A DNA stretch of 52,649 nucleotides, taken from a virus. Within the stretch, counting starts at the first letter, position 1; every line of letters begins with the position of its first letter. This document shows positions 31,765 to 37,807 of this stretch, piece after piece. The notes under the pieces are model-generated. The model was not told the DNA's origin and did not search any database. It saw only the letters and a list, made by a program, of their open reading frames with translations. The position numbers and the translations under genes were made by a program. The DNA lies in the IMG/VR virus record IMGVR_UViG_3300025096_000028, positions 1 to 52,649 of that record. The stretch is one strand, 5' to 3'.

Positions 31765-32493
31765 TTAGACACTATATAGACCAGGACAATGTTTGCCCTG
31801 AAATTCACAATATTTGCATTCCCAATTATATACAGGAACATTCATAGTTCCAGGTTTTAACTGTTCAGGCTCATTGTCTACTTTCTCTTGCACTTCATTA
31901 AGTTCAGTCCAGTAGTCAAATGCTTCTTCTATGTAAAGATTAGATATATTTTCTTCTCTCATCATAGAGCTATCTTTATTATACCACATTATAGATAAGT
32001 TTACATCAGTAATATCATGTTCATTACCTAAACCCATTCCATAAGTAGCTAATTGTAATTCATAGTTAACTGAAGGATTCTTGTCTGGATTTCTACCAAA
32101 CTTCATTCTCCATTTCCATGCTCCTGCAGTCTTAATATCATAGACGTGTATCTTGTCTGTTTGTTTGTTTACAACTCCTACATCCAGATGACCTACTACA
32201 TTAAGCTCAGGTATCTCTATTCGGTGTTCTGTAACAACTTCTAAACCTTTCTCTTTATACTTGTCTAGTGATTTTTCAAAGTCTGCATGTACTAAAGTTC
32301 CAAGTCTTAATAATCTATTAGATTTTTCATCCATTGGTTCTAGTGGTAAATCTTGTGTTCTGTGCAATTGCTTTCTAAAACAACTACCAGCTGCACTAGC
32401 TGAAAACCAACCACGATGTTTAGAGTATTTTTCTCTATTTTCATGGCGTAGTTTTTCTAAGTAATCGTTATATATTTTTGGTATATCTATCAT
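31765..32493 (-). CDS. Cas4/RecB-like PD-(D/E)XK exonuclease with iron-sulfur cysteines
   Basis: Encodes 242 residues. Catalytic residues of the PD-(D/E)XK fold are visible as H69, GHLDVGVV (D104), VYDIKTA (D119, K121) and ELQLATYG (Q147). One cysteine near the start (SCFRKQ, C38) and three near the end (WECKYCEFQGKHC: C226, C229, C236) form the four-cysteine iron-sulfur site of Cas4/AddB-type nucleases. It would resect DNA ends for the annealing protein. No CRISPR array is present, so it is not an adaptation protein here. The structured region at 32542-32615 lies just upstream of its start. Confidence 0.85.
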   Translation of the reverse strand: MIDIPKIYNDYLEKLRHENREKYSKHRGWFSASAAGSCFRKQLHRTQDLPLEPMDEKSNRLLRLGTLVHADFEKSLDKYKEKGLEVVTEHRIEIPELNVVGHLDVGVVNKQTDKIHVYDIKTAGAWKWRMKFGRNPDKNPSVNYELQLATYGMGLGNEHDITDVNLSIMWYNKDSSMMREENISNLYIEEAFDYWTELNEVQEKVDNEPEQLKPGTMNVPVYNWECKYCEFQGKHCPGLYSV

Positions 32494-32541
32494 TGATTCC
32501 TCCGTCTACAATATAAACATATTTCAGGTTAAGTACAACAC

Positions 32542-32615
32542 CTATTCAGGCTAAGGCTATCGGGACATTTTTATTTCTAAAGCGGATGAATAGATAACAC
32601 CCTAGTCCCGTGCCT
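32542..32615 (-). ncRNA. putative pseudoknot in the leader of the Cas4-like nuclease gene
   Basis: The 127-base gap 32494-32620 has no gene. AGGC (32554-32557) and CGGGAC (32561-32566) pair with GTCCCG (32605-32610) and GCCT (32612-32615). Inside that loop TGAATAG (32587-32593) is complementary to CTATTCA (32542-32548) outside it, giving the crossed order of an H-type pseudoknot. On the minus strand it lies about 50-120 bases before the nuclease start. It could be a riboswitch-like control or processing element; no known class was recognised. Confidence 0.5.
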
Positions 32616-32620
32616 AATTA

Positions 32621-32887
32621 TTATACTAATCTTTTATAATCATAAAATAATTGATTATTGTTTTTAGTATCTTCTAATACATATTTACCAAAATTTGCTT
32701 CTTTATGTTTAATTTTTATCGTATCTATATCAAAGCCTTCAGTATGTCTAAGTCTATGTATTATTGAACTTAGCCTAGTTACACGATATAATTCAAATGC
32801 ATCAAGGCTAGTGATATTACCATATTTTCTTAAGTGTCTTAATATCTTAACTGTCTGAGTATCTTTACCATATCTAAATCTTAACAT
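32621..32887 (-). CDS. winged helix-turn-helix protein
   Basis: Encodes 88 residues. TVKILRHLRKYGNITSLDAFELYRVTRLSSIIHRLRHTEGFDI is the standard helix-turn-helix pattern of a small phage protein family (long helix, GxITxxDAxxLYxxxRLxxxIxxLR). The remainder forms the wing. It may act as a DNA-binding regulator of the early operon. AAGGAG precedes the ATG. Confidence 0.75.
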   Translation of the reverse strand: MLRFRYGKDTQTVKILRHLRKYGNITSLDAFELYRVTRLSSIIHRLRHTEGFDIDTIKIKHKEANFGKYVLEDTKNNNQLFYDYKRLV

Positions 32888-32900
32888 AATAATCTCCTTT

Positions 32901-33131
32901 TTAACTTTTTATTATACTAGCTATGTGTTTTTGTATTGCTATTGGCAAAGAACTTAATCCCTTTGGATGTGTTCTTGCTTGTTGTAACATAGCGTCTAAT
33001 ATTTTGTAAGTAGCGTAAGGTGCACTTAAATTATCTGTTCCAGGGGTATCCCAATAATAACCAGATTTAAAATTAAATACGCCTGTTTTATTTTCTACAT
33101 ATTTTCTACTGGGTCTATCTTTTCTTCCCAT
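32901..33131 (-). CDS. small protein, unknown function
   Basis: Encodes 76 residues with basic start (GRKDRPSRKYVENK), an aromatic middle (FKSGYYWDTPGTD) and a C-terminal helix. AAAGGAG lies seven bases before the ATG. No family recognised. Confidence 0.6.
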   Translation of the reverse strand: MGRKDRPSRKYVENKTGVFNFKSGYYWDTPGTDNLSAPYATYKILDAMLQQARTHPKGLSSLPIAIQKHIASIIKS

Positions 33132-33132
33132 T

Positions 33133-33360
33133 TTAATCTCCTTTATATAATCTTATCTTAATTCTCCAATTAAATAAATCTTTAATCTTGTAATACCATC
33201 TTACCAAAGGATGTGATAAGCGATAATTTGCAAATGCATTAACAATATGACCTGCTTTAGCATCATAGTTATAAAATTCCCATTCATCTCCTGTTGCCAT
33301 TGGTTCTAGTCTGTATTGATTAAATTTATCAATTCTTTCTAATTTGTCTAATATTTCCAT
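33133..33360 (-). CDS. small protein, unknown function
   Basis: Encodes 75 residues, tyrosine- and tryptophan-rich (ATGDEWEFYNYDAKAGHIVNAFANYRLSHPLVRWYYKIKDLFNW). AAAGGTGA precedes the ATG, within the end of the previous gene (13-base overlap). A peripheral membrane or protein-binding role is possible; nothing is recognised. Confidence 0.6.
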   Translation of the reverse strand: MEILDKLERIDKFNQYRLEPMATGDEWEFYNYDAKAGHIVNAFANYRLSHPLVRWYYKIKDLFNWRIKIRLYKGD

Positions 33361-33977
33361 GTAGCTTTCACCTTTCTTTTTAATAAGTATTGAATATTTT
33401 CTTCAGTATCCATTCCTGGAATAATTCCATTTTTTCTACCTATAGGACCATTGTGTGGTTCAAAATTAAAATCAATATCAATTAAATGATTAAGTCTATC
33501 AGGTAAAAGAGAATCTTCTCTGTAAAGTTTTCTTTGTTGCATACACCATACAGATAAACTATGTAATTTAGCATCTACAGGTGAAATCCATTTACCATTT
33601 TCCAATCTTTCAGGAAATCTTTCACATCTTAATTGTGTAGGAGCTTCACCATATTTTTCAATATATTCTTTTAATTCAAAGAACTTAGTAAACCATACAT
33701 TACTTTGTTTATTCCATATAAATCCAGGAATCTGAATCATTAAATCATATTTCCATTGACTCAATGTTCTTTTTCTTGCTTGGTTCTTTACTTGTGATGC
33801 CCAAGTATATAATCTTGATTCTGCTATTGGTCTTTTATTAGTACTATTACTTTGTTGTGGTAATCTACCATTTTTATCTATAAATCTTAAGTATGCTCTT
33901 AATTGTTTCATAAATGCTTGATAATGTTTTGAAGTTTTATTAGGACCTTCTTTTACTTTATATTTCCATTTTTTCAT
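33348..33977 (-). CDS. protein with helicase-associated (HA) domain-like repeats
   Basis: Encodes 209 residues, basic. Two repeats of a three-helix pattern are visible: one around LRAYLRFIDKNGRLPQ...RLYTWASQVKNQARK...LMIQIPGFIW, another around FFELKEYIEKYGEAPTQ...LHSLSVWCMQQRKLY...LIDIDFNFEP. The pattern (YxxxxGxxP, LxxWxxxQRxxY, LxxIxFxW) is that of the helicase-associated domain. It probably binds nucleic acid. There is no helicase core in this protein. It is the first gene after the 471-base noncoding gap. Confidence 0.65.
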   Translation of the reverse strand: MKKWKYKVKEGPNKTSKHYQAFMKQLRAYLRFIDKNGRLPQQSNSTNKRPIAESRLYTWASQVKNQARKRTLSQWKYDLMIQIPGFIWNKQSNVWFTKFFELKEYIEKYGEAPTQLRCERFPERLENGKWISPVDAKLHSLSVWCMQQRKLYREDSLLPDRLNHLIDIDFNFEPHNGPIGRKNGIIPGMDTEENIQYLLKRKVKATWKY

Positions 33978-34448
33978 ATTTACCTCTTTTATAAGTTTAA
34001 TTTATTTTCTGTTTTTACCTCAATATTTAGATAGCATAACTTGTGAAACTAATCTCACAACAGGCTCTTAACCTCATGCTGTTAGTGCGACTAACATCCA
34101 TGTGTGCTTATTTGATTAATGCCGCCTTGCTATTTCCGCTCATTATACTAGTATAAATATAATAATGCTTGTATTAAAGATTTTATACAAGTTCACGTTT
34201 TCGCTCGGATAGGTCTTGTTACCAAAACCAACTTGACAAATACGTATTATGCTTAATCTGTATGACAAAATCTATCATCTACACATAATTCATTTTATCT
34301 AACGCTCAACTATTGACTTTCTATACTATCTAATTAATCATAAGGGAGACACGAGGTAAAGCGTCTTTTTCTCTTTGTTCTAAATAAAGTTGATGACAAC
34401 CATCTCTCTCGAACTCTGATAATAAAAGTCTCCCTTAATAAATCATTT
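33978..34448 (-). ncRNA. 471-base noncoding gap with hairpins and an inverted repeat
   Basis: No supported gene. Hairpins on the + strand: TTGTGA/TCACAA (34041-34060) within an AGCAT/ATGCT stem (34033-34037, 34076-34080); TGTTAGT-GCG-ACTAACA (34080-34096, seven pairs, three-base loop); CATTAT/ATAATG (34141-34167); CTTGTAT/ATACAAG (34168-34191). At the right end TAAGGGAGAC (34341-34350) and GTCTCCCTTA (34428-34437) form a perfect ten-base inverted repeat. Direction is taken from the flanking leftward genes. Function is unknown; it may be a leader RNA, a processing region or contain promoters for the downstream genes. Confidence 0.4.
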
Positions 34449-34745
34449 TTATCCTCTTTGAGGATGTTTTCTGTATAACATATTCCAAGCATAAGATTCA
34501 TCTGCTTCCATATGTCTAGTTAATTCTTTGCTGACCCACCAATAAAAAGTTCTTCTACACTCACCTAATATACTCTTTGAGCATATATATTTATAATTAA
34601 GATTAATTTGTATTTTTTGGCTATAGGTTTTTGAATAAAATGAAATACTTTCTTTCATTAAAGTATAGTTATCCATAGGGTCGTTATTCCCACAAAAATC
34701 ACATTTTACGTGTATTATTTCATTTTTTACGATTTCTTTATTCAT
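34449..34745 (-). CDS. small zinc-finger-like protein
   Basis: Encodes 98 residues. VKCDFCGNNDP and YICSKSILGECRRTFYWW give a CxxC and a spaced C...C pair that could bind zinc. The rest is basic and aromatic, ending RKHPQRG. GAAAAGAGGTAAAAG precedes the ATG, the same ribosome-site style as the gene at 33348-33977. Nucleic-acid binding is plausible; no family recognised. Confidence 0.6.
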   Translation of the reverse strand: MNKEIVKNEIIHVKCDFCGNNDPMDNYTLMKESISFYSKTYSQKIQINLNYKYICSKSILGECRRTFYWWVSKELTRHMEADESYAWNMLYRKHPQRG

Positions 34746-34767
34746 CTTTTACCTCTTTTCAATGTTA

Positions 34768-34866
34768 TGTAGTAATTTTTCTCTATCAATTGGTTAGCTC
34801 TACCTTGACAGCACTAATACAAGTTAGTGTTACTACACCTTTTAATAATGTTACGGATAGCTATCC
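34768..34866 (-). ncRNA. putative structured RNA between two small genes
   Basis: In the 183-base gap 34746-34928, TGTAGTAA (34768-34775) pairs perfectly with TTACTACA (34830-34837). Inside are GGT/ACC and CACTAA/TTAGTG (34812-34817, 34824-34829); the inner stem directly abuts the closing stem. GGATAGCTATCC (34855-34866) is a palindrome beside it. No gene is seen. Strand is inferred from the surrounding leftward genes. Confidence 0.4.
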
Positions 34867-34902
34867 TTGTATATGATTCATCATCCATAAATTCTTTTTC
34901 TC

Positions 34903-34927
34903 TAAGGGAGACTTTAAGCCTCCCTTA
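34903..34927 (-). terminator. hairpin after the small gene, TAAGGGAG/CTCCCTTA
   Basis: A perfect eight-pair stem with a nine-base loop lies immediately downstream of the stop of the gene at 34929-35132. It shares TAAGGGAGAC with the inverted repeat at 34341-34437. No T-run follows on the minus strand (GAGAAAAAG follows), so a processing or partial attenuation site is as likely as a terminator. Confidence 0.4.
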
Positions 34928-34928
34928 T

Positions 34929-35132
34929 TCATAGTCTATTAGCGATTACATTGAACCACTGATAGTGTCTAGGATAATCTATCTCCATTGTCTTTAATAA
35001 TTCAGACGTTGAAATATGATAGCAGTAACCTGTGTCACGTACATACCATACATCTCTGCCTTCATAACTAAGACGAAGATAGCCTGTATCACTATTCAGA
35101 CTATCGGTTAAACGAATATACATTTCGCTCAC
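34929..35132 (-). CDS. small protein, unknown function
   Basis: Encodes 67 residues (MYIRLTDSLNSDTGYLRLSYEGRDVWYVRDTGYCYHISTSELL), strand-rich then helical. AAAGGAGGTGAG gives a near-perfect ribosome site eight bases before the ATG, the strongest in the leftward arm, suggesting high expression. It is the first leftward gene after the origin-like region. No family recognised. Confidence 0.65.
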   Translation of the reverse strand: MSEMYIRLTDSLNSDTGYLRLSYEGRDVWYVRDTGYCYHISTSELLKTMEIDYPRHYQWFNVIANRL

Positions 35133-35203
35133 CTCCTTTCTTATTAGTTGACTCTTAATCTCTTTTATTTAAGAAAGGATTATATTTATACTTAATAGAT
35201 AAT

Positions 35204-35452
35204 ATTGTTTTATATAACAATTAAACTATATACACGCAATAGTATTATAGACAATACTATCTATCAAGTACTGAAATTCCACTCTATTTCAAATTGCGTA
35301 ACTTCATTCCATATAATCATAAAATAACTGATTATATATTCTCTATCTTATGATATTTTAAGTTTAAACGCTAAAGCACATTTAATGAGTGGCTTAAACA
35401 TACTTTATTATTTAAACCCCTAGACATCTTTATTTAGAGTTGCTTTGTCTAG
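35204..35452. repeat. array of consecutive hairpins
   Basis: Six stems follow each other: ATTGTT/AACAAT (35204-35221), ATAGTATT/AATACTAT (35239-35260), TGAAAT/ATTTCA (35272-35291), TATAATCA/TGATTATA (35312-35336), GTTTAA/TTAAAC (35362-35399) and CTAGACA/TGTCTAG (35420-35452). All are perfect but differ in sequence. Two eight-pair stems with short loops exceed what I would expect by chance in about 250 AT-rich bases. They could structure the leader RNA of the leftward operon or act in the origin as single-stranded DNA. Confidence 0.5.
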
Positions 35453-35478
35453 TTTCTACAACTACAACTTAACTAATA

Positions 35479-35636
35479 GGTAAGTAGTTAATAAACATTG
35501 GTGAGAGCTAGCGGTGCATATGATTCAACCCTCTTCGACAAAGGTAATCAATATCCCGTTCTCTATGGTTAATGCGTGTCTAGTCAAGGTCATCCTTGAA
35601 AGTGTCGCTAAGCACATATTTACCAACTACTTTACC
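35479..35636. ncRNA. putative folded unit next to the origin
   Basis: GGTAAGTAGTT (35479-35489) is complementary to AACTACTTTACC (35625-35636) with one bulged base. Inside, TAGCG near 35509-35513 can pair with CGCTA near 35606-35610, and TCAAGG/CCTTGA (35584-35599, loop TCAT) is a perfect hairpin. This nested order suggests an RNA or DNA fold of about 158 bases beside the DnaA boxes. Strand is unknown. Confidence 0.35.
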
Positions 35637-35647
35637 TCAATTGTAGT

Positions 35648-35709
35648 TTATCCCCATGTTATACACATATTACTATATAATAGGGTATATTATCCACATG
35701 TTATCAACA
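35648..35709 (+). other. putative replication origin with four DnaA boxes
   Basis: Four nine-base boxes lie in two pairs: TTATCCCCA (35648-35656), TTATACACA (35659-35667), TTATCCACA (35690-35698, the exact consensus) and TTATCAACA (35701-35709). Boxes in a pair are 11 bases apart and the pairs repeat after 42 bases, about one and four helical turns, each pair followed by ATATTACTA. An AT-rich tract follows to 35774 and could be the unwinding element. The layout suits cooperative loading of host DnaA, and fits a phage that has its own DnaB helicase but no recognised polymerase or initiator. Confidence 0.7.
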
Positions 35710-35774
35710 TATTACTAGTTTAATCCAGTTATACAGTTTAATATTGAGTAGATAGGTGAAATAAAAATAATAAT

Positions 35775-35808
35775 AGAAGTGGGGGAATACCTTTCGGGTC
35801 CCCCTTCT
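35775..35808 (-). terminator. rho-independent terminator of the gene at 35852-36322
   Basis: AGAAG-(T)-GGGGG pairs with CCCCC-CTTCT around an ACC/GGT inner stem. On the minus strand the stem is followed by ATTATTATTTTTATTT, a U-rich tract as in intrinsic terminators. It would end the leftward transcript of the first gene before the origin, so the rest of the leftward arm needs its own promoter or read-through. Confidence 0.75.
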
Positions 35809-35851
35809 GTTTCAAGGGTCTTCTAAACCTCAACATTTCTGTTAGTTTAAA

Positions 35852-36322
35852 CTATTTAAACGCAGTTTTCTTCAGAGAACTCTTTAAAGTATTAATAGCT
35901 TTAGTTTGTTTCTGAATTTCAGCAATCGCAGTATTTAGGTTTCCACTAACTTCAAGTATAGCTGAACCAACAGCTCCTTGAAAGGTGTCACCATTAACGT
36001 TACTAGAAGAATCAGCTCCTTCTATTTGTTTCCTAGCGTTATCAATATGTTCATTACCAAGGTTCTTAGCAATTCCATATCGAACAGCGCGTCTATGAAG
36101 GCCAGCTAGAGCTTTCTCTTTCTCGCCTCCCCATAGTTTACCTTGTGCGGACTTCTTACGAAGGTCACCTAGCGTTAAAGCCATGTCTTCCTTTGCAATG
36201 AATTGAGTCACTTGACAAGGTGCAGCTACGGATGTAGAAACATCTGTAACGTTATTATCTACTTCAGGTTTCTGCGTTAGCAAGCTAACTAAGTTGTCTA
36301 GAGCAGACGTCTTAGTTGACAT
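35852..36322 (-). CDS. leftward first gene, unknown function (possible early regulator)
   Basis: Encodes 156 residues from the ATG at 36322, chosen because AGGTGG lies five to six bases upstream; an in-frame GTG at 36331 falls in that site. The middle is basic and helical (LTLGDLRKKSAQGKLWGGEKEKALAGLHRRAVRYGIAKN), the C-terminus is a coiled-coil-like helix (LNTAIAEIQKQTKAINTLKSSLKK). It is the gene closest to the divergent promoter region and has its own terminator, so it is probably expressed first and separately. Its codons look somewhat less AT-biased than its neighbours. No family recognised. Confidence 0.65.
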   Translation of the reverse strand: MSTKTSALDNLVSLLTQKPEVDNNVTDVSTSVAAPCQVTQFIAKEDMALTLGDLRKKSAQGKLWGGEKEKALAGLHRRAVRYGIAKNLGNEHIDNARKQIEGADSSSNVNGDTFQGAVGSAILEVSGNLNTAIAEIQKQTKAINTLKSSLKKTAFK

Positions 36323-36337
36323 TACAGCCACCTAATT

Positions 36338-36367
36338 TAAATAGCATTGTTATTCTTTTCATTTCAA
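36338..36367 (-). promoter_or_regulatory. possible leftward sigma70-like promoter
   Basis: On the minus strand TTGAAA (36367-36362), 18 bases, then TATTTA (36343-36338), preceded by TGC as in extended -10 elements. It lies 16 bases before the ATG of the gene at 35852-36322, so the untranslated leader would be very short. Motif match only. Confidence 0.3.
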
Positions 36368-36430
36368 TATCCCCAATTAGGGGGGGGCCTCCCTCTATAT
36401 GGTCATATATCAAAATGCTACAATTTTTTG

Positions 36431-36466
36431 TTGCAAATAACATGGGGTATGCTTAGATTAGTCTAA
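36431..36466 (+). promoter_or_regulatory. possible rightward promoter with overlapping dyad
   Basis: TTGCAA (36431-36436), 17 bases, then TAGATT (36454-36459), four of six matches to each sigma70 element. The -10 lies in the dyad TTAGA-TTAG-TCTAA (36453-36466), which could be an operator controlling the late arm. AAGGAG and the first ATG follow at once. A CCCCAATTAGGGG hairpin at about 36371-36383 separates it from the leftward promoter. Confidence 0.3.
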
Positions 36467-36481
36467 ACAAAGGAGTTTATA

Positions 36482-36685
36482 ATGTCAGATGACGGATATA
36501 TAACAAGTAAAGACCTATCAGGTAAAAGAGCGTTAACTGGAGTAGCTAGAAAAGATGCAGAAAAACGAAAAGAGTATGAAACTCTATTGAATGTTGCTAT
36601 AGCTAAAGTAGAAGAAGAACGTGAGAAAGCTATAGAAAAAGATTTAAAGAAAAAGAAAGAACCAAAGAAAAAGAAATCTACATAA
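36482..36685 (+). CDS. small basic protein, first gene of the rightward arm
   Basis: Encodes 67 residues: DDGYITSKDLSGKRALTGVARKDAEKRKEYE, a charged helix and a C-terminal KKKKEPKKKKST tail. AAAGGAG lies seven bases before the ATG. Similar small proteins (YITSKDLxGxxxLTGxxRKxAE) sit upstream of terminase genes in phages I recall, without a known function. The basic tail suggests nucleic-acid contact. Confidence 0.65.
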   Translation: MSDDGYITSKDLSGKRALTGVARKDAEKRKEYETLLNVAIAKVEEEREKAIEKDLKKKKEPKKKKST

Positions 36686-36762
36686 TCTACTATTATCTAT
36701 AAGTAGCTGCTAGTAGCTATCTAAGATAAAGTATTTTATTAGGTTAGTCAAGGAAAAAATGT

Positions 36763-37038
36763 ATGGGTACATCAATTAATTGGTTAAGTAAACTTCCTCA
36801 AGAGGACCAAGAACGTATTTTAGGTCAAATTGAGAAACTAGTTAAACTAGAGCGCATCTTAACTAAAGAACTAGAAAACGAAGAGCATATAATGACGGTT
36901 ATAGACGATGAAGCCGATGCTGCCGAGGGAACAAATAGTGTACCTATAGAAATCAATGGAATAAAACATTGGGTTCACAAGGATGTTATGTATTTGATTG
37001 AGTCCTTGCATAAACAATTAGCAAAGCGTGGAAAGTAA
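36763..37038 (+). CDS. small helical protein upstream of terminase
   Basis: Encodes 91 residues: WLSKLPQEDQERILGQIEKLVKLERILTKELEN, then an acidic stretch and VHKDVMYLIESLHKQLAKRGK. AAGGAAAAAA precedes the ATG. It overlaps the terminase small subunit gene by 11 bases. No family recognised; a packaging accessory is possible by position. Confidence 0.6.
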   Translation: MGTSINWLSKLPQEDQERILGQIEKLVKLERILTKELENEEHIMTVIDDEADAAEGTNSVPIEINGIKHWVHKDVMYLIESLHKQLAKRGK

Positions 37039-37807
37039 AAAAATTAGAAATAAAAGACATTACGTCTATGATACAAAAGAGGAGTTTATGAAGGACCATC
37101 CCAAAGGGATACTTCACTCCGAATGGAGAGATGCAAAGGAGGGAGATTGGGTTTTGAGTGATGATAAACGTATTGTTCAACTTCTTAAAGTGTCTGATAA
37201 ACTTAGTCATCCAAAAGATTCTAAAAACTATAAACAATCTAAAGGGTATGTAAGAACTATAGTTGGAACATTTATTAATTCTAAGAAAACTAATATGGAT
37301 ACGGACTTTGAGAAACACCCGAATCGTTACACATTTAGCACCAAAATCAAGAATACTTCCTCTAGGGTAAAGGAGAGGTCGAATTGTACAAACAGAGAAA
37401 AAATTTTCGCCACGAGTGTGGCAGTAGGAAAAGACGCAGTAAGTGCATATATGAAAGCATTTTCAGAAGCAAACCAAGGTAAGGCTAGAAAAAAAGCAGT
37501 AGTCTTACTTAAACAGGAGAGAGTAATGAGCGAAATTGAAAAAACTTCAAAAGAAATCGCTAAACAGCTAGGAATTGACCATGCATATATATTAGGTTCC
37601 CTAAAGCAGTTAGCAGATACAAGTGAAGACCAAAATATAGCATTGCAGTCCTTAAAGGAATTAGGGAAAGCAATTGGTACATTAGGTAATCAAGTTAAGA
37701 AAATAGAAACTGGAGTCGTAGGAATGTTCCAAGGGTTTAGTCCTGATGAAATAGAAGGAGCCTCAAGAGCTATACTTCCAGAAACAACATCCAAGGAGGA
37801 TAAATGA
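37028..37807 (+). CDS. terS: terminase small subunit (putative)
   Basis: Encodes 259 residues from a GTG at 37028; an ATG at 37088 with AGAGGAG close upstream is an alternative start. The N-terminal 100 residues are basic with GDWVLSDDKRIVQLLKVS. The middle NREKIFATSVAVGKDAVSAYMKAFSEAN with KKAVVLLKQERVMSEIEKTSKEIAKQLGIDHAYIL fits the DNA-binding helix-turn-helix and oligomerisation part of small terminases (Terminase_2 type). It would recognise packaging DNA and feed it to the large subunit at 39105-40679. The ORF ends four bases inside the next gene. Confidence 0.65.
   Translation: MESKKIRNKRHYVYDTKEEFMKDHPKGILHSEWRDAKEGDWVLSDDKRIVQLLKVSDKLSHPKDSKNYKQSKGYVRTIVGTFINSKKTNMDTDFEKHPNRYTFSTKIKNTSSRVKERSNCTNREKIFATSVAVGKDAVSAYMKAFSEANQGKARKKAVVLLKQERVMSEIEKTSKEIAKQLGIDHAYILGSLKQLADTSEDQNIALQSLKELGKAIGTLGNQVKKIETGVVGMFQGFSPDEIEGASRAILPETTSKEDK

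Larger units (their letters stand above)
35133..35851. other. 719-base noncoding origin and leader region
   Basis: This is the longest gap in the window. It holds, from left to right: a run of hairpins (35204-35452), a larger folded unit (35479-35636), four DnaA boxes (35648-35709), an AT-rich stretch (35710-35774) and a terminator hairpin (35775-35808). Open frames within it have poor ribosome sites and low-complexity translations, so no gene is called. Confidence 0.7.

Noticed and set aside
34033-34110. 24-residue minus-strand frame starting MDVSRTNSMRL
   Set aside because: No ribosome site and most of it is covered by hairpins.
35204-35452. CRISPR array
   Set aside because: The palindromes differ in sequence and spacing; no repeat-spacer periodicity, and the Cas4-like nuclease has no other Cas neighbours.
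35514-35723. 69-residue open frame on the + strand across the origin region
   Set aside because: No ribosome site, translation dominated by repeated YPHVI(H/N)ILL encoded by the DnaA-box repeats; the bases are better explained as an origin.
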